From Polyangia bacterium (GTDB taxonomy: Bacteria > Myxococcota_A > Polyangia > Fen-1088), in contig DATATI010000087.1 in assembly GCA_036268875.1 (NCBI GenBank), positions 1 to 64,000 of the forward strand: 64,000 nucleotides of DNA. The letters run 5' to 3'. The notes beneath the pieces are model-generated. The model saw only the letters and a program-made list of their open reading frames with translations, was not told the origin of the DNA and did not search any database. This document shows, piece after piece, positions 18,206 through 27,814 of this stretch (within the stretch, counting starts at the first letter, position 1; each line of letters starts with the position of its first letter). A program made the translations under genes and the position numbers.

Positions 18206-18907
18206 CTACCGGCCGCGGCTGATCGCCTGCCGAGCCAAGGTGTCGCAGCGTTCGTTTTCGGGGACGCCGGCGTGGCCGGGGACTTTGACGAACTCCAGGT
18301 TGGGGACCGCCGCCACTTGCTTGCGCAGGCGCGCCACCAGATCCTGGTTGGCCTTCGCTTTCCAGCCTTTTTCCAGCAAGCCGATGGCATAACCGCTGTC
18401 GCTGTACACGCGCACGCGGCGGGCGCGATCGTCTTTGCCGACCTTTGCCTTCGACAGCGTGGCGACCACGTCCAGGCCGCGTTCGATGGCCACCAGCTCG
18501 GCGATGTTGTTGGTGCCGACGCCCAGGTATTCGCTGACCTCTTCGCGGAGCTCGCCGTCGACCACCACCACGCCGATGCCCATCGGGCCGGGGTTTCCCG
18601 AACAGGCACCGTCGGTCCACACCTCGACGGCGCCCGGCACGCGCAACGGCGACAGCGAGCCCTTTTGGGCGCTGGCGCTGCTGCGGCGAACGTACGGCGC
18701 GCCACCCGACTTTGCCTCGGACAGTTCGCGCGGCGGGCCGCCGTCGGCGTCGGGCAAAAGATTGGACGCCGACGGACGATAACTTTTCTCGTCGGTCTCG
18801 CGATATTTCATCTCGGCGCGGCCGGCGCCGTCCAGCACCAGCTTGCCGGCGCTGTCGGCGCGCACCCAGACGCTTTGATCTTTGAACCGCATGCGTATCC
18901 AAGCCAT
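18206..18907 (-). CDS. rnhA: Ribonuclease HI with an N-terminal extension
   Basis: Degrades the RNA strand of RNA-DNA hybrids in the cytoplasm. The catalytic DEDD set is complete: VEVWTDGACSGNPGPMGIG, NNIAELVAIERGL, VRVYSDSGYAIGLL and VPGHAGVPENERCDTLA. The enzyme domain covers about residues 92-233. The first 90 residues are an extension not found in minimal RNase HI: MAWIRMRFKDQSVWVRADSA, a KLVLDGAGRAEMKYRETDE stretch and a Ser/Pro-rich linker. It is not the usual dsRNA/hybrid-binding domain I would recognise. The ATG at 18907 gives this full form and lies inside the 5' end of the divergent gene if that one starts at 18882. Confidence 0.92.
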   Translation of the reverse strand: MAWIRMRFKDQSVWVRADSAGKLVLDGAGRAEMKYRETDEKSYRPSASNLLPDADGGPPRELSEAKSGGAPYVRRSSASAQKGSLSPLRVPGAVEVWTDGACSGNPGPMGIGVVVVDGELREEVSEYLGVGTNNIAELVAIERGLDVVATLSKAKVGKDDRARRVRVYSDSGYAIGLLEKGWKAKANQDLVARLRKQVAAVPNLEFVKVPGHAGVPENERCDTLARQAISRGR

Positions 18908-19997
18908 CGCGGGCGCACTATTGCGCGAACGTCGGGCGCATTCTAGTGTTTGCCGCCTGCGCGCCTGTCGATCTTTCTCGTGGTTCTGCGCCGGCCTCGG
19001 CCTGTTGCTCTTTGCCGGGGCGTCGTGCCGCGGCGGCTGCGCGCGTACCCGCGGTGTGCCGCCGAGCGCGGGTGGCCGCCTGGCGCTGTTTCCCATCGAG
19101 ACACGCGTGGTGGTGGCGTTCGACTTTGAAAAGTTGCGGCAATCGCCGCTGGCCGGCGCGCTGGCCCAGCTGGCCACCGACGCCGAGGCCGATCAGGCCC
19201 AGGTCGATGCGTTCACCAAACGCACCGGCTTCGGTCCGTTTCGCGACACGCAGAGCCTGGTGGTGGCGTTCCCCGATGAGGCGCGCCGGGGGGGCCAATT
19301 CGGCCTGGTCCTGCGCGCGCAAGCCCTGGATCAAAAGCGCCTCATCGCCTATGCCCGCGAACAGGCACAGCAGCAAGGCAGCGATCTTTTGTCGACAGCG
19401 CGCGGCCATCGCCTGCTGTGGTCACGCAAGGGCGAGGAGGATCTGGCGGGGTTCTTCCTCGACGATCGCACCTTCGTTCTGGGCGCGGGCGGCTGGGCCG
19501 AGAAGATGGCGGATCTCTCCGACGGCGCAGCAGCGGCCGGCAGCGCGGACACCAACATCGATCTGATGCGGCTTTGCGATCGGGTGGCGGGCGATCGCGC
19601 GGTGTGGGCGGCGGCGATGGTTCCCGACGAGACCCGCCGGCAACTGCAGACCGAGGCGCGATTCAAGAGCGCGGCGTCGATCAGCCGGCTGGCGGCGGCG
19701 CTGGAAGTGACCAAGGGATTCCAGGCCACGCTGCTCGGCGATCTGGGCAGCGCCGCCGACGCGCAGGCGCTGGTCGGGCAGATGACCGACACCGTGCGCG
19801 ACGCCAAGAAGAACCCGCAAATCTTGATGCTGGGTCTCGGCCCGTATCTCGATGGCGTCAGCGCCAAGGCGGTCGGTTCGTCGTTCGAAGTGCGCGCCAC
19901 CCTGACCGACGCGCAGGTCACCGATCTGCTGGGCCGCGCGGCGGCGTACCTCAAGCTCCTGCGCCAAGGCCGGGTCCCTGGGTTTCACCGACCCTAG
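18882..19997 (+). CDS. Unknown exported lipoprotein, 371 aa
   Basis: I do not recognise this family. A hydrophobic stretch ends in a lipobox-like LLLFAGASC followed by another Cys, so it is probably a lipoprotein. The mature part begins near LALFPIETRVVVAFDFEKLR and carries two apparently similar halves that read like a surface or periplasmic domain (TQSLVVAFPDEARRGGQFGL; EVTKGFQATLLGDLGSAADA). The ending ASSFEVRATLTDAQVTDLLG-like region is acidic/Leu rich. The start is uncertain: ATG 18882 would overlap the divergent RNase HI start, while TTG 18921 avoids overlap and leaves a basic n-region before the hydrophobic segment. It converges with glpX over 19 bases. Confidence 0.7.
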   Translation: MNRMRIQAIAGALLRERRAHSSVCRLRACRSFSWFCAGLGLLLFAGASCRGGCARTRGVPPSAGGRLALFPIETRVVVAFDFEKLRQSPLAGALAQLATDAEADQAQVDAFTKRTGFGPFRDTQSLVVAFPDEARRGGQFGLVLRAQALDQKRLIAYAREQAQQQGSDLLSTARGHRLLWSRKGEEDLAGFFLDDRTFVLGAGGWAEKMADLSDGAAAAGSADTNIDLMRLCDRVAGDRAVWAAAMVPDETRRQLQTEARFKSAASISRLAAALEVTKGFQATLLGDLGSAADAQALVGQMTDTVRDAKKNPQILMLGLGPYLDGVSAKAVGSSFEVRATLTDAQVTDLLGRAAAYLKLLRQGRVPGFHRP

Positions 19998-20016
19998 ATC
20001 GACCGGGGCGCCGGCG

Positions 20017-20991
20017 TCAGCGGCGGCGCGGACTGTAATCGGGGTTGATCGCGAAGCGGTGGCGCGCGCGGATAAAGCGCACCGTGCCCGAACGCGACCG
20101 CATCACCACCGAGTGGGTGTCCGCGCCGGTGCCAGTGAAGTGCACCCCGCGCAGCAGAAACCCGTCGGTGACGCCGGTGGCGGCGAACATCACGTCGCCG
20201 CTGGCCAGCTGATCGATCGAGAAAACATGGTCCGGATCGCTGACGCCCATGGCGATGGCCCGGGTCCGCTCAGCGTCGTTGCGCGGGCGCAGGATGCCCT
20301 GCATGTCGCCGCCCACGCAGCGCAGGGCGGCCGCCGCCAGGACGCCCTCGGGGGCCCCGCCGGTGCCCAGCAGGACGTCGATGCCGGTCGACGGATCGGC
20401 GGTCGCGATCGCGCCGCCCACGTCGCCGTCGGAGATGAGGCGGATGCGCACGCCGGCTTTTCTCACCTCGTCGATCAAGGCGGCGTGGCGCGGGCGATCC
20501 AAGATGACCGCCGTCAGATCGCCGACCGAGACGCCCTTGGCCTCGGCGATGGCGCCGAGGTTGGCGGTGGCGCTCTTGCGAATGTCGATCACGCCGGCGG
20601 CCACGCTGCCGACGGCGATCTTCTGCATGTACGTGTCGGGCGCGTTCAGGAACTGGCCGTGCTCGGCCATCGCCACCACCGCCAGGGCGTCGTTGATGCC
20701 GTTGGCGCACAGGTTCGTGCCCTCCAGCGGATCGACGGCGATGTCCACGCGCGGCGACGTCGGATCGCCGTCGCCTAGCTTCTCGCCGATGTAAAGCATG
20801 GGCGCCTCGTCGCGCTCGCCCTCGCCGATCACCACCGTGCCGGCGACGTGCAGGTCTTCGAACGTCTTGCGCATCGCCTCGGTGGCGGCCTGGTCGGCGT
20901 TGTTGCGATCCCCGAGCCCGACAAAGCGCGCCGCGGCCAGCGCCGCCGCTTCGGTCACCCGCACCACCTCCAAGGCCAGGTTGCGATCCAT
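20017..20991 (-). CDS. glpX: Class II fructose-1,6-bisphosphatase
   Basis: Hydrolyses fructose-1,6-bisphosphate to fructose-6-phosphate in gluconeogenesis; cytoplasmic, metal dependent. At 324 aa it has the GlpX family length and motifs: MDRNLALEVVRVTEAAALAA, GTVVIGEGERDEAPMLYIG, the metal-binding VDIAVDPLEGTNLCA, HAALIDEVRKAGVRIRLISD, DVLLGTGGAPEGVLAAAAL and LLRGVHFTGTGADTHSVVMR. The ATG at 20991 follows GAGGAG with a short spacer, and the family always begins at this MDRN-type position, so the in-frame extension to 21030 is ignored. The C-terminus is basic. Confidence 0.95.
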   Translation of the reverse strand: MDRNLALEVVRVTEAAALAAARFVGLGDRNNADQAATEAMRKTFEDLHVAGTVVIGEGERDEAPMLYIGEKLGDGDPTSPRVDIAVDPLEGTNLCANGINDALAVVAMAEHGQFLNAPDTYMQKIAVGSVAAGVIDIRKSATANLGAIAEAKGVSVGDLTAVILDRPRHAALIDEVRKAGVRIRLISDGDVGGAIATADPSTGIDVLLGTGGAPEGVLAAAALRCVGGDMQGILRPRNDAERTRAIAMGVSDPDHVFSIDQLASGDVMFAATGVTDGFLLRGVHFTGTGADTHSVVMRSRSGTVRFIRARHRFAINPDYSPRRR

Positions 20992-21197
20992 TGTCTCCTC
21001 GGTGGTAACACCGCGGCGCGCGCTCGACAAATAAGGTCACCGGCCATTCGCGCGGCGCCGCCCACATCTGGCGCGCCGGCCCTACAAAGAACGAACGCGC
21101 TAAAGCCGGCACTTGGTTTCGACGAAGTGTGGATCCGCGGCGCGGTCGTGCCGTGGTCCGAAAACTTTCTTGCGGCAATAGCGAACCAGGGGATTGC

Positions 21198-24100
21198 ATG
21201 AATCGTCTCTCTCGCGCGCTGGCAGTGGCGGGTTGTTTGGCAGCGGGTCTCGGGGTCGGGTGTGGCAAGAGCAAGCCTGGTTCGCCGACGACGCCCACCG
21301 GCGCCGCCAGCCAGGCCTTGCACGTCATCTCCACACCGGTGAACTACGCCGAGGTCGGCGAGGATCTGAAATACCAGGCGGTGCTGTCCAAGCCGGGCGC
21401 GGCGGTCTGGTCGCTGACGTCGGCACCGATCGGCGCGACCATCGATCAGGGCGGGTCGCTGCACTGGACCCCGACCGCCGATCAAGGCGGCGCCCAGGAC
21501 ATCGCCGTGCACGCCGCGCTGGCCGGCGAAAGCGTCGACCAGACCGTGCACGTCACCGCCGCCTCGACGGTGTTGCAGGCCAGCGCCCAGGTCGATCCGG
21601 CCAGCACCAACGGCGCGCTGATCGCGGTGGACGCGCCGCTGTCGCCCATCCAGGGCACGGCGGTGCAGATCGATCCAGGCGCGCTGCCGCCCGGTGGCTC
21701 GGTGGCGGTGACCATCGGCCTCATGGATCACGCGCCGGTGCCGGCGGCGGCCAAGGTGGCGGGCGTGTCGCCTTCGGATCTGCGGCCGGTCGACTTTGGA
21801 CCGACGGGCCTGGCCTTCCAGGTGCCGGTCAAGGTGCACCTGCCGGTGACCAGCGCGGTCCTGTTAAAAGGACGACCGGAGATCCAGACCTACGACTACG
21901 ACACCGGCAAATGGCAGAAAGTAACCGTGGTGTCCGTCGATCCGGACCACGGCTTCGTGGTCGGCGAGATCAAGCACTTTTCGACCTACGTGGTGACGCC
22001 GCCCTCGACGGTGTTCAATTTGCAGCTTGGTCTCGGCGCCAGCGGGTCCAGCTGCGCGGCGGCGCTGCTGGTGCGCCCGACGCTGGCGGCGACGTTCGAA
22101 CAGATCCCGGCGTCGTCGGTGAACGGATACAAAGGTCAAGGCGCCACCGTCGCCGACGTGCTGGCCGGCCTGGCGGTGGGCGAGGCGCTGCAGGTTTACA
22201 CGCGCGTGCGGGCGCAAGCCGTCGCCGCCACCGGCGAGCAGACCGCCTGGGTGCTGGCCTCGGCCACCCGGCTGCCCGACGGCAAGCTGAAGGTCAACGT
22301 CACCACCGACAGCAACGGCAACAGCTTCCTCACCACCCCGCCCGAGTTGGACGCCGCTGACTCCGAGGTGGCGGCCTGGCTGTCGGGTGGGCGCGTCGAT
22401 CTGGTCTTCGGGGGCCTGGGCGCTCTGGACGGCGGCGCCACCGCCGACGCCGAGGTTTCGTTCTACGACGTGCTGGGCACCGACGCCGACCGCGCGCCCC
22501 CGCAAAGCGCGAACCCCTTCGGTTCCGACAGCGTCACGCAGGCGATGTTGTTGCCGATGGCGAACGTCGACGACGACTGCGACGGCGCGCCCAACCAGTG
22601 GGATCCGACGCCGCAGGGCACGCCGCCACCGCTTTTGAGCGGCTTGCCGCCCAGCCCCGTTCACACCGTGGTGGGCAGCCCGGCGGGCTTCAAGATCGCC
22701 GCCAATCAAAATGGCGTGACGTTCACCTGGACCGCCAGCGATCCGTCGGTGGCCGTCACCACCGCCGTGGGCGGCACGGTCGCCACCGCCGCGCCGTCCC
22801 TGCCGGGGTTGTTCCACCTCGACGTGGTCGGCTCGAACGGCACGTCGTCGTCGCGGCTGCGCTGGGACCTGGTCGCCGATCCGGTGTCCGTGCAATCGGC
22901 CAACACGCCCCCACACGTGTTCATCGGCGCCAGCGCCACCGTCGTCCACCCCGGTGAAAAGGTGGTGCTGAACGCCTACGGCAAGGACGCCGAGCAGGCG
23001 CAGTTGACGTTCGCCTGGTACGCCGACAACGCCGCCTCGCTGTCGGCGCAGCTAGGCAGCAGCGTGGTCTTCACCGCGACCACGCCCGGCGATTACAAGA
23101 TCGGCTGCATCGCCAACGACGGCATCGTCAACTCGACGCCGGCGACGGTGGTGGTGTCGGTGATCTCGCCGATGACCGACCGGCCGCCCAGCCCGCCCGT
23201 GGTTTCGCCGACCAGCGTGGTCCTGCAGCACGCCGCCGGCGCGCCCGTGACGGTGGTGCTGCAAGCCAGCTCCAGCGATCCCGACGGCGATCCCCTGACC
23301 TACGATTTTCAGCCGGATCCGTCCCTGCCGCCGTCGTTCACCCTGACCAAGGCCGGGGCGATGGCCTCGTTCACCAGCGCCGAGAACGGTTTCTATCTTT
23401 TCTACGTCACCGCCCAGGACAACCGCGGCGCCACCAGCGGCTGGACGCCAGTGAAGATCCAGGTGATGCCCACGCTGCCGCCCATGCCCGTCGACGTGGA
23501 CAAGGACGGCTACCCGGCCGGCATCGATTGCAATGACAACGATCCGACCATTCACCCGGGCGCCAAGGAGATCTGCGGCGACAACATCGATCAGAACTGC
23601 GACGGCCGCGATCTGGGCGCCGCCGACTGCGACGTCGACGGCGATCGCTTCAGCGTCAACCAGGGCGACTGCGACGACAACAACCCGTCCATCAGCCCGG
23701 GCGCGATCGAACGCTGCGACGGCATCGACAACAACTGCAACGGCGTGGTCGACGAAGGCTTTGGCCTGGGCGTCGACTGCAGCGCCGGCGTGGGTGCTTG
23801 CCGGGTGGCCGCTAACACAATCTGCAACGCCAGCTTCAACGGCGTGGTCTGCGGCGGCACGCCCGGCCTGCCCAAGCCCGAAACCTGCGACGGCATCGAC
23901 AACGACTGCGACGGACAGATCGACGACGTGACCGGCGCGGCGGGCGGCGACGTCAGCAACTGCGGCGGCTGCAACGTCAAGTGCGCGGCGCCGGCCAACA
24001 GCGTCGCCGCTTGCGTGAAGGGCGGCTGTGCCACCACTTGTTCGCCCGGCTGGATCGACACCGACCACAACCCCGACAACGGCTGCGAGTGCCAGCTCAC

Positions 24101-26645
24101 CAACGGCGGCGTCGAGATCTGCGACGGCATCGACAACGACTGCAACGGCAGCATCGACGACGGCGCCAGCATGATCTTCTATGACGGACCGACCGGCTCG
24201 ATGGGCGTCGGCATCTGCGCGCCGGGAACCCGCGTCTGCCAGGGCGGCAAGCTGACCACCCAGCGCGCCCAGCAGGTGCCGGTGCCGGAGATCTGCGACG
24301 GCCTGGACAACGACTGCAACGGCAAGGTAGACGACGGCTTCGATCTGACCTCCGACCCGCGCAACTGCGGCGCCTGCGGCGTCAACTGCGGCGGCGGCAA
24401 GTGCGCGAACGGTGCCTGCATGGGCGTGGTCGGGTTGCCCGACGCCGGCGTCGGGGGCACCAGCGGCAGCGATGGCGGAACCGTGGTCGGTGGCGGCGGC
24501 GGCAGCACCGGCGCTGGGCCGAGCATGCTGGCCATCTGCGCCAGCGCGACCGGATCGTTTTGCACCGACCTGGCGTTTGATCCCGCCAACTGCGGCGGAT
24601 GCGGCAAGGTCTGCGCCGCCGGCGCAGCCTGCAGCGGCGGCACCTGCGTCGATCCGACCACGGCTTGCCCGTCGCCGAAGCTGCTGTGCAAGGACAACGT
24701 CGATCCGAACAAGATCTACTGCACCGATCCGATGAACGATCCCGGCAACTGCGGCGGCTGCGGCCTGCGCTGTCCGACCGGAGTCTGTCAGGCGGGCGTC
24801 TGCCAGGGTGGCAGCGGGACCACGGGCGGCGTCGACGGCGGCACCAGCGGCGGCGGCACCGGGACCGGCGACGGCGGCACCTCGACGATGCCGATCGTCT
24901 GCGATGCGGTCAAACCGATCGCCTGTCAGTTGAACGACAACACCTGGTACTGCACCGATCTGAAATCGGACAGCGCCAACTGCGGCGGATGCGGCAAGGC
25001 TTGCCCAGCGGGCGTCGCCTGCACCGGCGGCCAGTGCGCGGGCGGTGCGGTGGCCTGCACGGCGCCGCTCAGCTCGTGCGGCAGTATCTGCACCACGCTC
25101 AGCGACGATCCCGGTAACTGCGGCACCTGCGGCACGGCTTGCGCCGGCGGCGTTTGCAGCGCGGCGATGTGCCAGGCACCGGGCGGCGGCAAGTTCGGCG
25201 ATCCCTGCAAGGCCAACACGGACTGCGCGGTCGGCACCTTCTGCATGGACGAAAAACGCTTCGGCTGGATCGGCGGCGCCTGCACCGCCGCCTGTGACGC
25301 CAGCCGTCCGTGCGGCAATGGCCAGACCTGCGTGGTCATCGGCATCGAGTACGGCGGCTTCGGCACCTGCCGCCAGTCCTGCGGCACTGACGCCGACTGC
25401 GGCAATGGTGGTCGCGGTTATCTGTGCACCGCTGGCACGTGCGCGCCGGACTGCCGCACGTCGGCCGACGTTTGTATGAACGGCCAGATGTGCGACGCCA
25501 CCGGCCACTGCATCACCGGCACCGGCCTTGTCTGCCCGCAACCGATGGTGACGTGTTCCACCGCGACGCAGACGCCGTACTGCACCGACGTCACCCAGGA
25601 TCCGATGAACTGCGGCGGCTGCGGCAAGGTCTGCCCGGGCGTCTGCAACGGCGGCGTCTGCCAGCCGAGCGGCGTGAATCTGGGCACGGGCCTGGCGGCC
25701 TGTCCCGGCACCAACGGCGCGCCAGTTTGCGCGAACCTCTACAACGACCCGTCGAACTGCGGCGCCTGCGGGATCACCTGCCAAAGCGGCACCTACTGTC
25801 AGGGCGGCGTGTGCGCCGCGCCGCCGGCCTGTCCGCAGGCGACGTGCGTCGACGCCGCCAGCGGCAAACGATATTGCACGGACACCGCCGGCGATCCGGG
25901 GAACTGTGGCGCCTGCGGCGTGGTTTGCCCGGGCGGCACGTACTGTGGCGCGGGCGCGTGCGTTCCCGGGACGCAACCGATCAACTGTCCGGCGCCGGCG
26001 GTCATGTGCGCCGACCCGACCAACACCAAGGTCTTCTGCACCCGCACCGACGCCGATCCCAGCAACTGCGGCGCGTGCGGCAACGTTTGTCCCGCAGGTC
26101 AAGGGTGCGCGAACGCAGTCTGCGTGCCCGGCGGCACGGTCCCCGACGGAGGCACCATCGGGACGTGCGCCGACCCGGTGGCCAAGCCGTGCCCGAATGC
26201 CACCGGCTCGGGTTATTACTGCGTGTACCCGCAGAGCGATCCCGGCAACTGCGGCGGCTGCGGCATCGCCTGCCCCAGCGCCATCTGCCAGAACTATGCA
26301 TGCGTTCCGGTGGGCGGTGCGCCCGATGGCGGCGTCGCGAACTGCACCGGCAGCACCAAGCCCTGCCAGACCCCCAACGGCACGTTCTTCTGCGCGAACA
26401 TCGTCAGCGATCCGGGTAACTGCGGTGGCTGCGGCGTGATCTGCCCGGCGAATCAGTACTGCAACAACGCCGCGTGCACGCCGAATCAGACGATCACCTG
26501 CACTGATCCGGCGGTGCCCTGCAAAGATCCGAACGGCCTGCTCATCTGCGTCGACCTGCGCGCTGACAACAACAACTGTGGTGCTTGTGGCAAAGTGTGT
26601 CCCGCAAATATGCACTGCGCCCAGTCGGTCTGCGTCACGGGCTAG
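21198..26645 (+). CDS. Giant Cys-rich lipoprotein with MopE-like metal-binding motifs
   Basis: An 1815-residue predicted surface lipoprotein. The signal peptide MNRLSRALAVAGCLAAG ends in lipobox GVGC followed by a Gly/Ser/Pro linker. Residues to about 760 are beta-rich Ig/PKD-like domains. From about 765 come metal-binding repeats like those in MopE: VDKDGYPAGIDCNDNDPT and five copies of an EICDGIDNDCNG-type motif. From about 915 to the end there are thirteen copies of a motif like DPGNCGGCGKVCPAG, spaced by Gly/Thr-rich linkers, plus one Cys-rich module with a different pattern (FGDPCKANTDCAVGTFCMDE). The many paired Cys suggest disulfide-bonded beads; the Asp/Asn loops suggest Ca2+ or another metal. 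The ATG at 21198 is chosen because it gives the signal peptide. Function unknown. Confidence 0.85.
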   Translation: MNRLSRALAVAGCLAAGLGVGCGKSKPGSPTTPTGAASQALHVISTPVNYAEVGEDLKYQAVLSKPGAAVWSLTSAPIGATIDQGGSLHWTPTADQGGAQDIAVHAALAGESVDQTVHVTAASTVLQASAQVDPASTNGALIAVDAPLSPIQGTAVQIDPGALPPGGSVAVTIGLMDHAPVPAAAKVAGVSPSDLRPVDFGPTGLAFQVPVKVHLPVTSAVLLKGRPEIQTYDYDTGKWQKVTVVSVDPDHGFVVGEIKHFSTYVVTPPSTVFNLQLGLGASGSSCAAALLVRPTLAATFEQIPASSVNGYKGQGATVADVLAGLAVGEALQVYTRVRAQAVAATGEQTAWVLASATRLPDGKLKVNVTTDSNGNSFLTTPPELDAADSEVAAWLSGGRVDLVFGGLGALDGGATADAEVSFYDVLGTDADRAPPQSANPFGSDSVTQAMLLPMANVDDDCDGAPNQWDPTPQGTPPPLLSGLPPSPVHTVVGSPAGFKIAANQNGVTFTWTASDPSVAVTTAVGGTVATAAPSLPGLFHLDVVGSNGTSSSRLRWDLVADPVSVQSANTPPHVFIGASATVVHPGEKVVLNAYGKDAEQAQLTFAWYADNAASLSAQLGSSVVFTATTPGDYKIGCIANDGIVNSTPATVVVSVISPMTDRPPSPPVVSPTSVVLQHAAGAPVTVVLQASSSDPDGDPLTYDFQPDPSLPPSFTLTKAGAMASFTSAENGFYLFYVTAQDNRGATSGWTPVKIQVMPTLPPMPVDVDKDGYPAGIDCNDNDPTIHPGAKEICGDNIDQNCDGRDLGAADCDVDGDRFSVNQGDCDDNNPSISPGAIERCDGIDNNCNGVVDEGFGLGVDCSAGVGACRVAANTICNASFNGVVCGGTPGLPKPETCDGIDNDCDGQIDDVTGAAGGDVSNCGGCNVKCAAPANSVAACVKGGCATTCSPGWIDTDHNPDNGCECQLTNGGVEICDGIDNDCNGSIDDGASMIFYDGPTGSMGVGICAPGTRVCQGGKLTTQRAQQVPVPEICDGLDNDCNGKVDDGFDLTSDPRNCGACGVNCGGGKCANGACMGVVGLPDAGVGGTSGSDGGTVVGGGGGSTGAGPSMLAICASATGSFCTDLAFDPANCGGCGKVCAAGAACSGGTCVDPTTACPSPKLLCKDNVDPNKIYCTDPMNDPGNCGGCGLRCPTGVCQAGVCQGGSGTTGGVDGGTSGGGTGTGDGGTSTMPIVCDAVKPIACQLNDNTWYCTDLKSDSANCGGCGKACPAGVACTGGQCAGGAVACTAPLSSCGSICTTLSDDPGNCGTCGTACAGGVCSAAMCQAPGGGKFGDPCKANTDCAVGTFCMDEKRFGWIGGACTAACDASRPCGNGQTCVVIGIEYGGFGTCRQSCGTDADCGNGGRGYLCTAGTCAPDCRTSADVCMNGQMCDATGHCITGTGLVCPQPMVTCSTATQTPYCTDVTQDPMNCGGCGKVCPGVCNGGVCQPSGVNLGTGLAACPGTNGAPVCANLYNDPSNCGACGITCQSGTYCQGGVCAAPPACPQATCVDAASGKRYCTDTAGDPGNCGACGVVCPGGTYCGAGACVPGTQPINCPAPAVMCADPTNTKVFCTRTDADPSNCGACGNVCPAGQGCANAVCVPGGTVPDGGTIGTCADPVAKPCPNATGSGYYCVYPQSDPGNCGGCGIACPSAICQNYACVPVGGAPDGGVANCTGSTKPCQTPNGTFFCANIVSDPGNCGGCGVICPANQYCNNAACTPNQTITCTDPAVPCKDPNGLLICVDLRADNNNCGACGKVCPANMHCAQSVCVTG

Positions 26646-26710
26646 GAGGACGACCGTGGGTCCCCGGCGGCGTACCTATTGATGCCGTCAGGGGCGGCCG
26701 AAAACGCCAT

Positions 26711-26747
26711 CCCGGCCGTTGGTTGGCCGGGCGGCCGGCGCCGGCCG
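26711..26747. repeat. Two adjacent GC-rich inverted repeats
   Basis: CCCGGCC (26711-26717) pairs with GGCCGGG (26725-26731) across a 7-base loop, and next to it CGGCCGGCGCCGGCCG (26732-26747) is a perfect 16-bp palindrome. They lie between the giant lipoprotein gene and the carboxypeptidase gene. No T-tract follows, so a plain intrinsic terminator is unlikely; they may stall transcription or protect mRNA ends. Confidence 0.6.
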
Positions 26748-26780
26748 AGCCGCGCGGCCTTCGCCGTGACAGACTGAAGG

Positions 26781-27635
26781 GTGATTTTTGACGACTACGC
26801 GCAGCGCTGGCGGTCGTCGCTGGACGGGCGGGCCGCTCTGTTCGACTTCGGATCGGTGACCGAAAACGGCCGCCGCTATCCCTTGCTGGTCGCGACGTCG
26901 CCGGGGCCGTCGACGCTGATCCTCACCGCCGGCTTTCATGGCGACGAACAGGCCGGCCCGCTCACCATGCTGTCCCATGCGCCGGAGATCGTCCGCTATG
27001 CGCGCGCACGCGGCGTCGGGTTGCGCCTTTACCCCTGCCTCAACCCTTCAGGGTTTGAAGGCCGCACACGCTACAACGCCTCGGGCGAGCGGCCCAACAA
27101 CGATCTGCTGCGCTATGAGATCGCGCCCGGCGTCTGGAAAGGCGAGATCCAATCCGACCAGTCCTTCCTGCGCTTTGCCCCGACCGACCTCGACGCCGTG
27201 CCGAAAGAAACCGCCGCCCTGGCGCGCGAGCTGGGCGGCCAGCCGACCCCGGCCGCGTCGCTGGATCTGCACCAGGACGCGTTCATCCATGGCGCGCTGT
27301 TCTATGCTTACGTCTTCGGCGATCGCCGCGCTTACCGTCCGCTGCTAGCGCAATCGGGCGCCCTGGTTCCCGTGCTGCGGAGCTGCATCGTCGATTCGGG
27401 ACACGAACCGGGAACCGACGTGCGCGCCGACCAGGAAGGCTTCATCGCCTGCCACGACGGCAGCATCACCGACTATTACTTTCGCCGCGGCTGCCCCTAC
27501 ACGGCGGCGATCGAGACCACCACCGAAACGCCGACCGCCGAGGCCGACGCCATCAACTTGATCTGGATTTACGGCTTCATCGATTTGGTAGCCAAGCAAA
27601 CAGAATCGCCGCCGCGACCGCGCTCGCCGCGCTGA
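26781..27635 (+). CDS. M14-like carboxypeptidase / succinylglutamate-desuccinylase-type metallohydrolase
   Basis: A 284-residue zinc hydrolase without a signal peptide, so probably cytoplasmic. The first zinc motif is TAGFHGDEQAGPL (His and Glu), the third ligand is in SLDLHQDAFIHG, and the likely general base Glu lies in AAIETTTETPTAEA. A substrate-binding RTRYNASGERPNNDLL (Arg and Asn pair) fits M14 enzymes. The start is a GTG at 26781, 135 bases after the giant lipoprotein gene, and no Shine-Dalgarno is obvious. Members cleave C-terminal amino acids or amide-linked acyl groups; the substrate cannot be named. Confidence 0.82.
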   Translation: MIFDDYAQRWRSSLDGRAALFDFGSVTENGRRYPLLVATSPGPSTLILTAGFHGDEQAGPLTMLSHAPEIVRYARARGVGLRLYPCLNPSGFEGRTRYNASGERPNNDLLRYEIAPGVWKGEIQSDQSFLRFAPTDLDAVPKETAALARELGGQPTPAASLDLHQDAFIHGALFYAYVFGDRRAYRPLLAQSGALVPVLRSCIVDSGHEPGTDVRADQEGFIACHDGSITDYYFRRGCPYTAAIETTTETPTAEADAINLIWIYGFIDLVAKQTESPPRPRSPR

Positions 27636-27814
27636 TCTTTCCGCTGATCTTCTCTTGCGCACCTTAACCTTCGCGCCGCCGCAGGGTCTCAGCTGTTCGC
27701 GGGAATTGCAGGCGGCGTGAAGGTTTCTGGCTTAGCCGCCTCTATGCACGGGGGGCCAGGAACATTCTCCGGTTGCCTTACGACAGATTTGGCTCAACCC
27801 CGAAAGGCCAGAAA

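Noticed and set aside
23052-26615. 1187-residue open frame on the minus strand
   Set aside because: It is the antisense of the Cys-rich lipoprotein gene; its composition (Ala/Gly/Val/Arg repeats) mirrors the repeats on the coding strand and it has no start signal or known domain.
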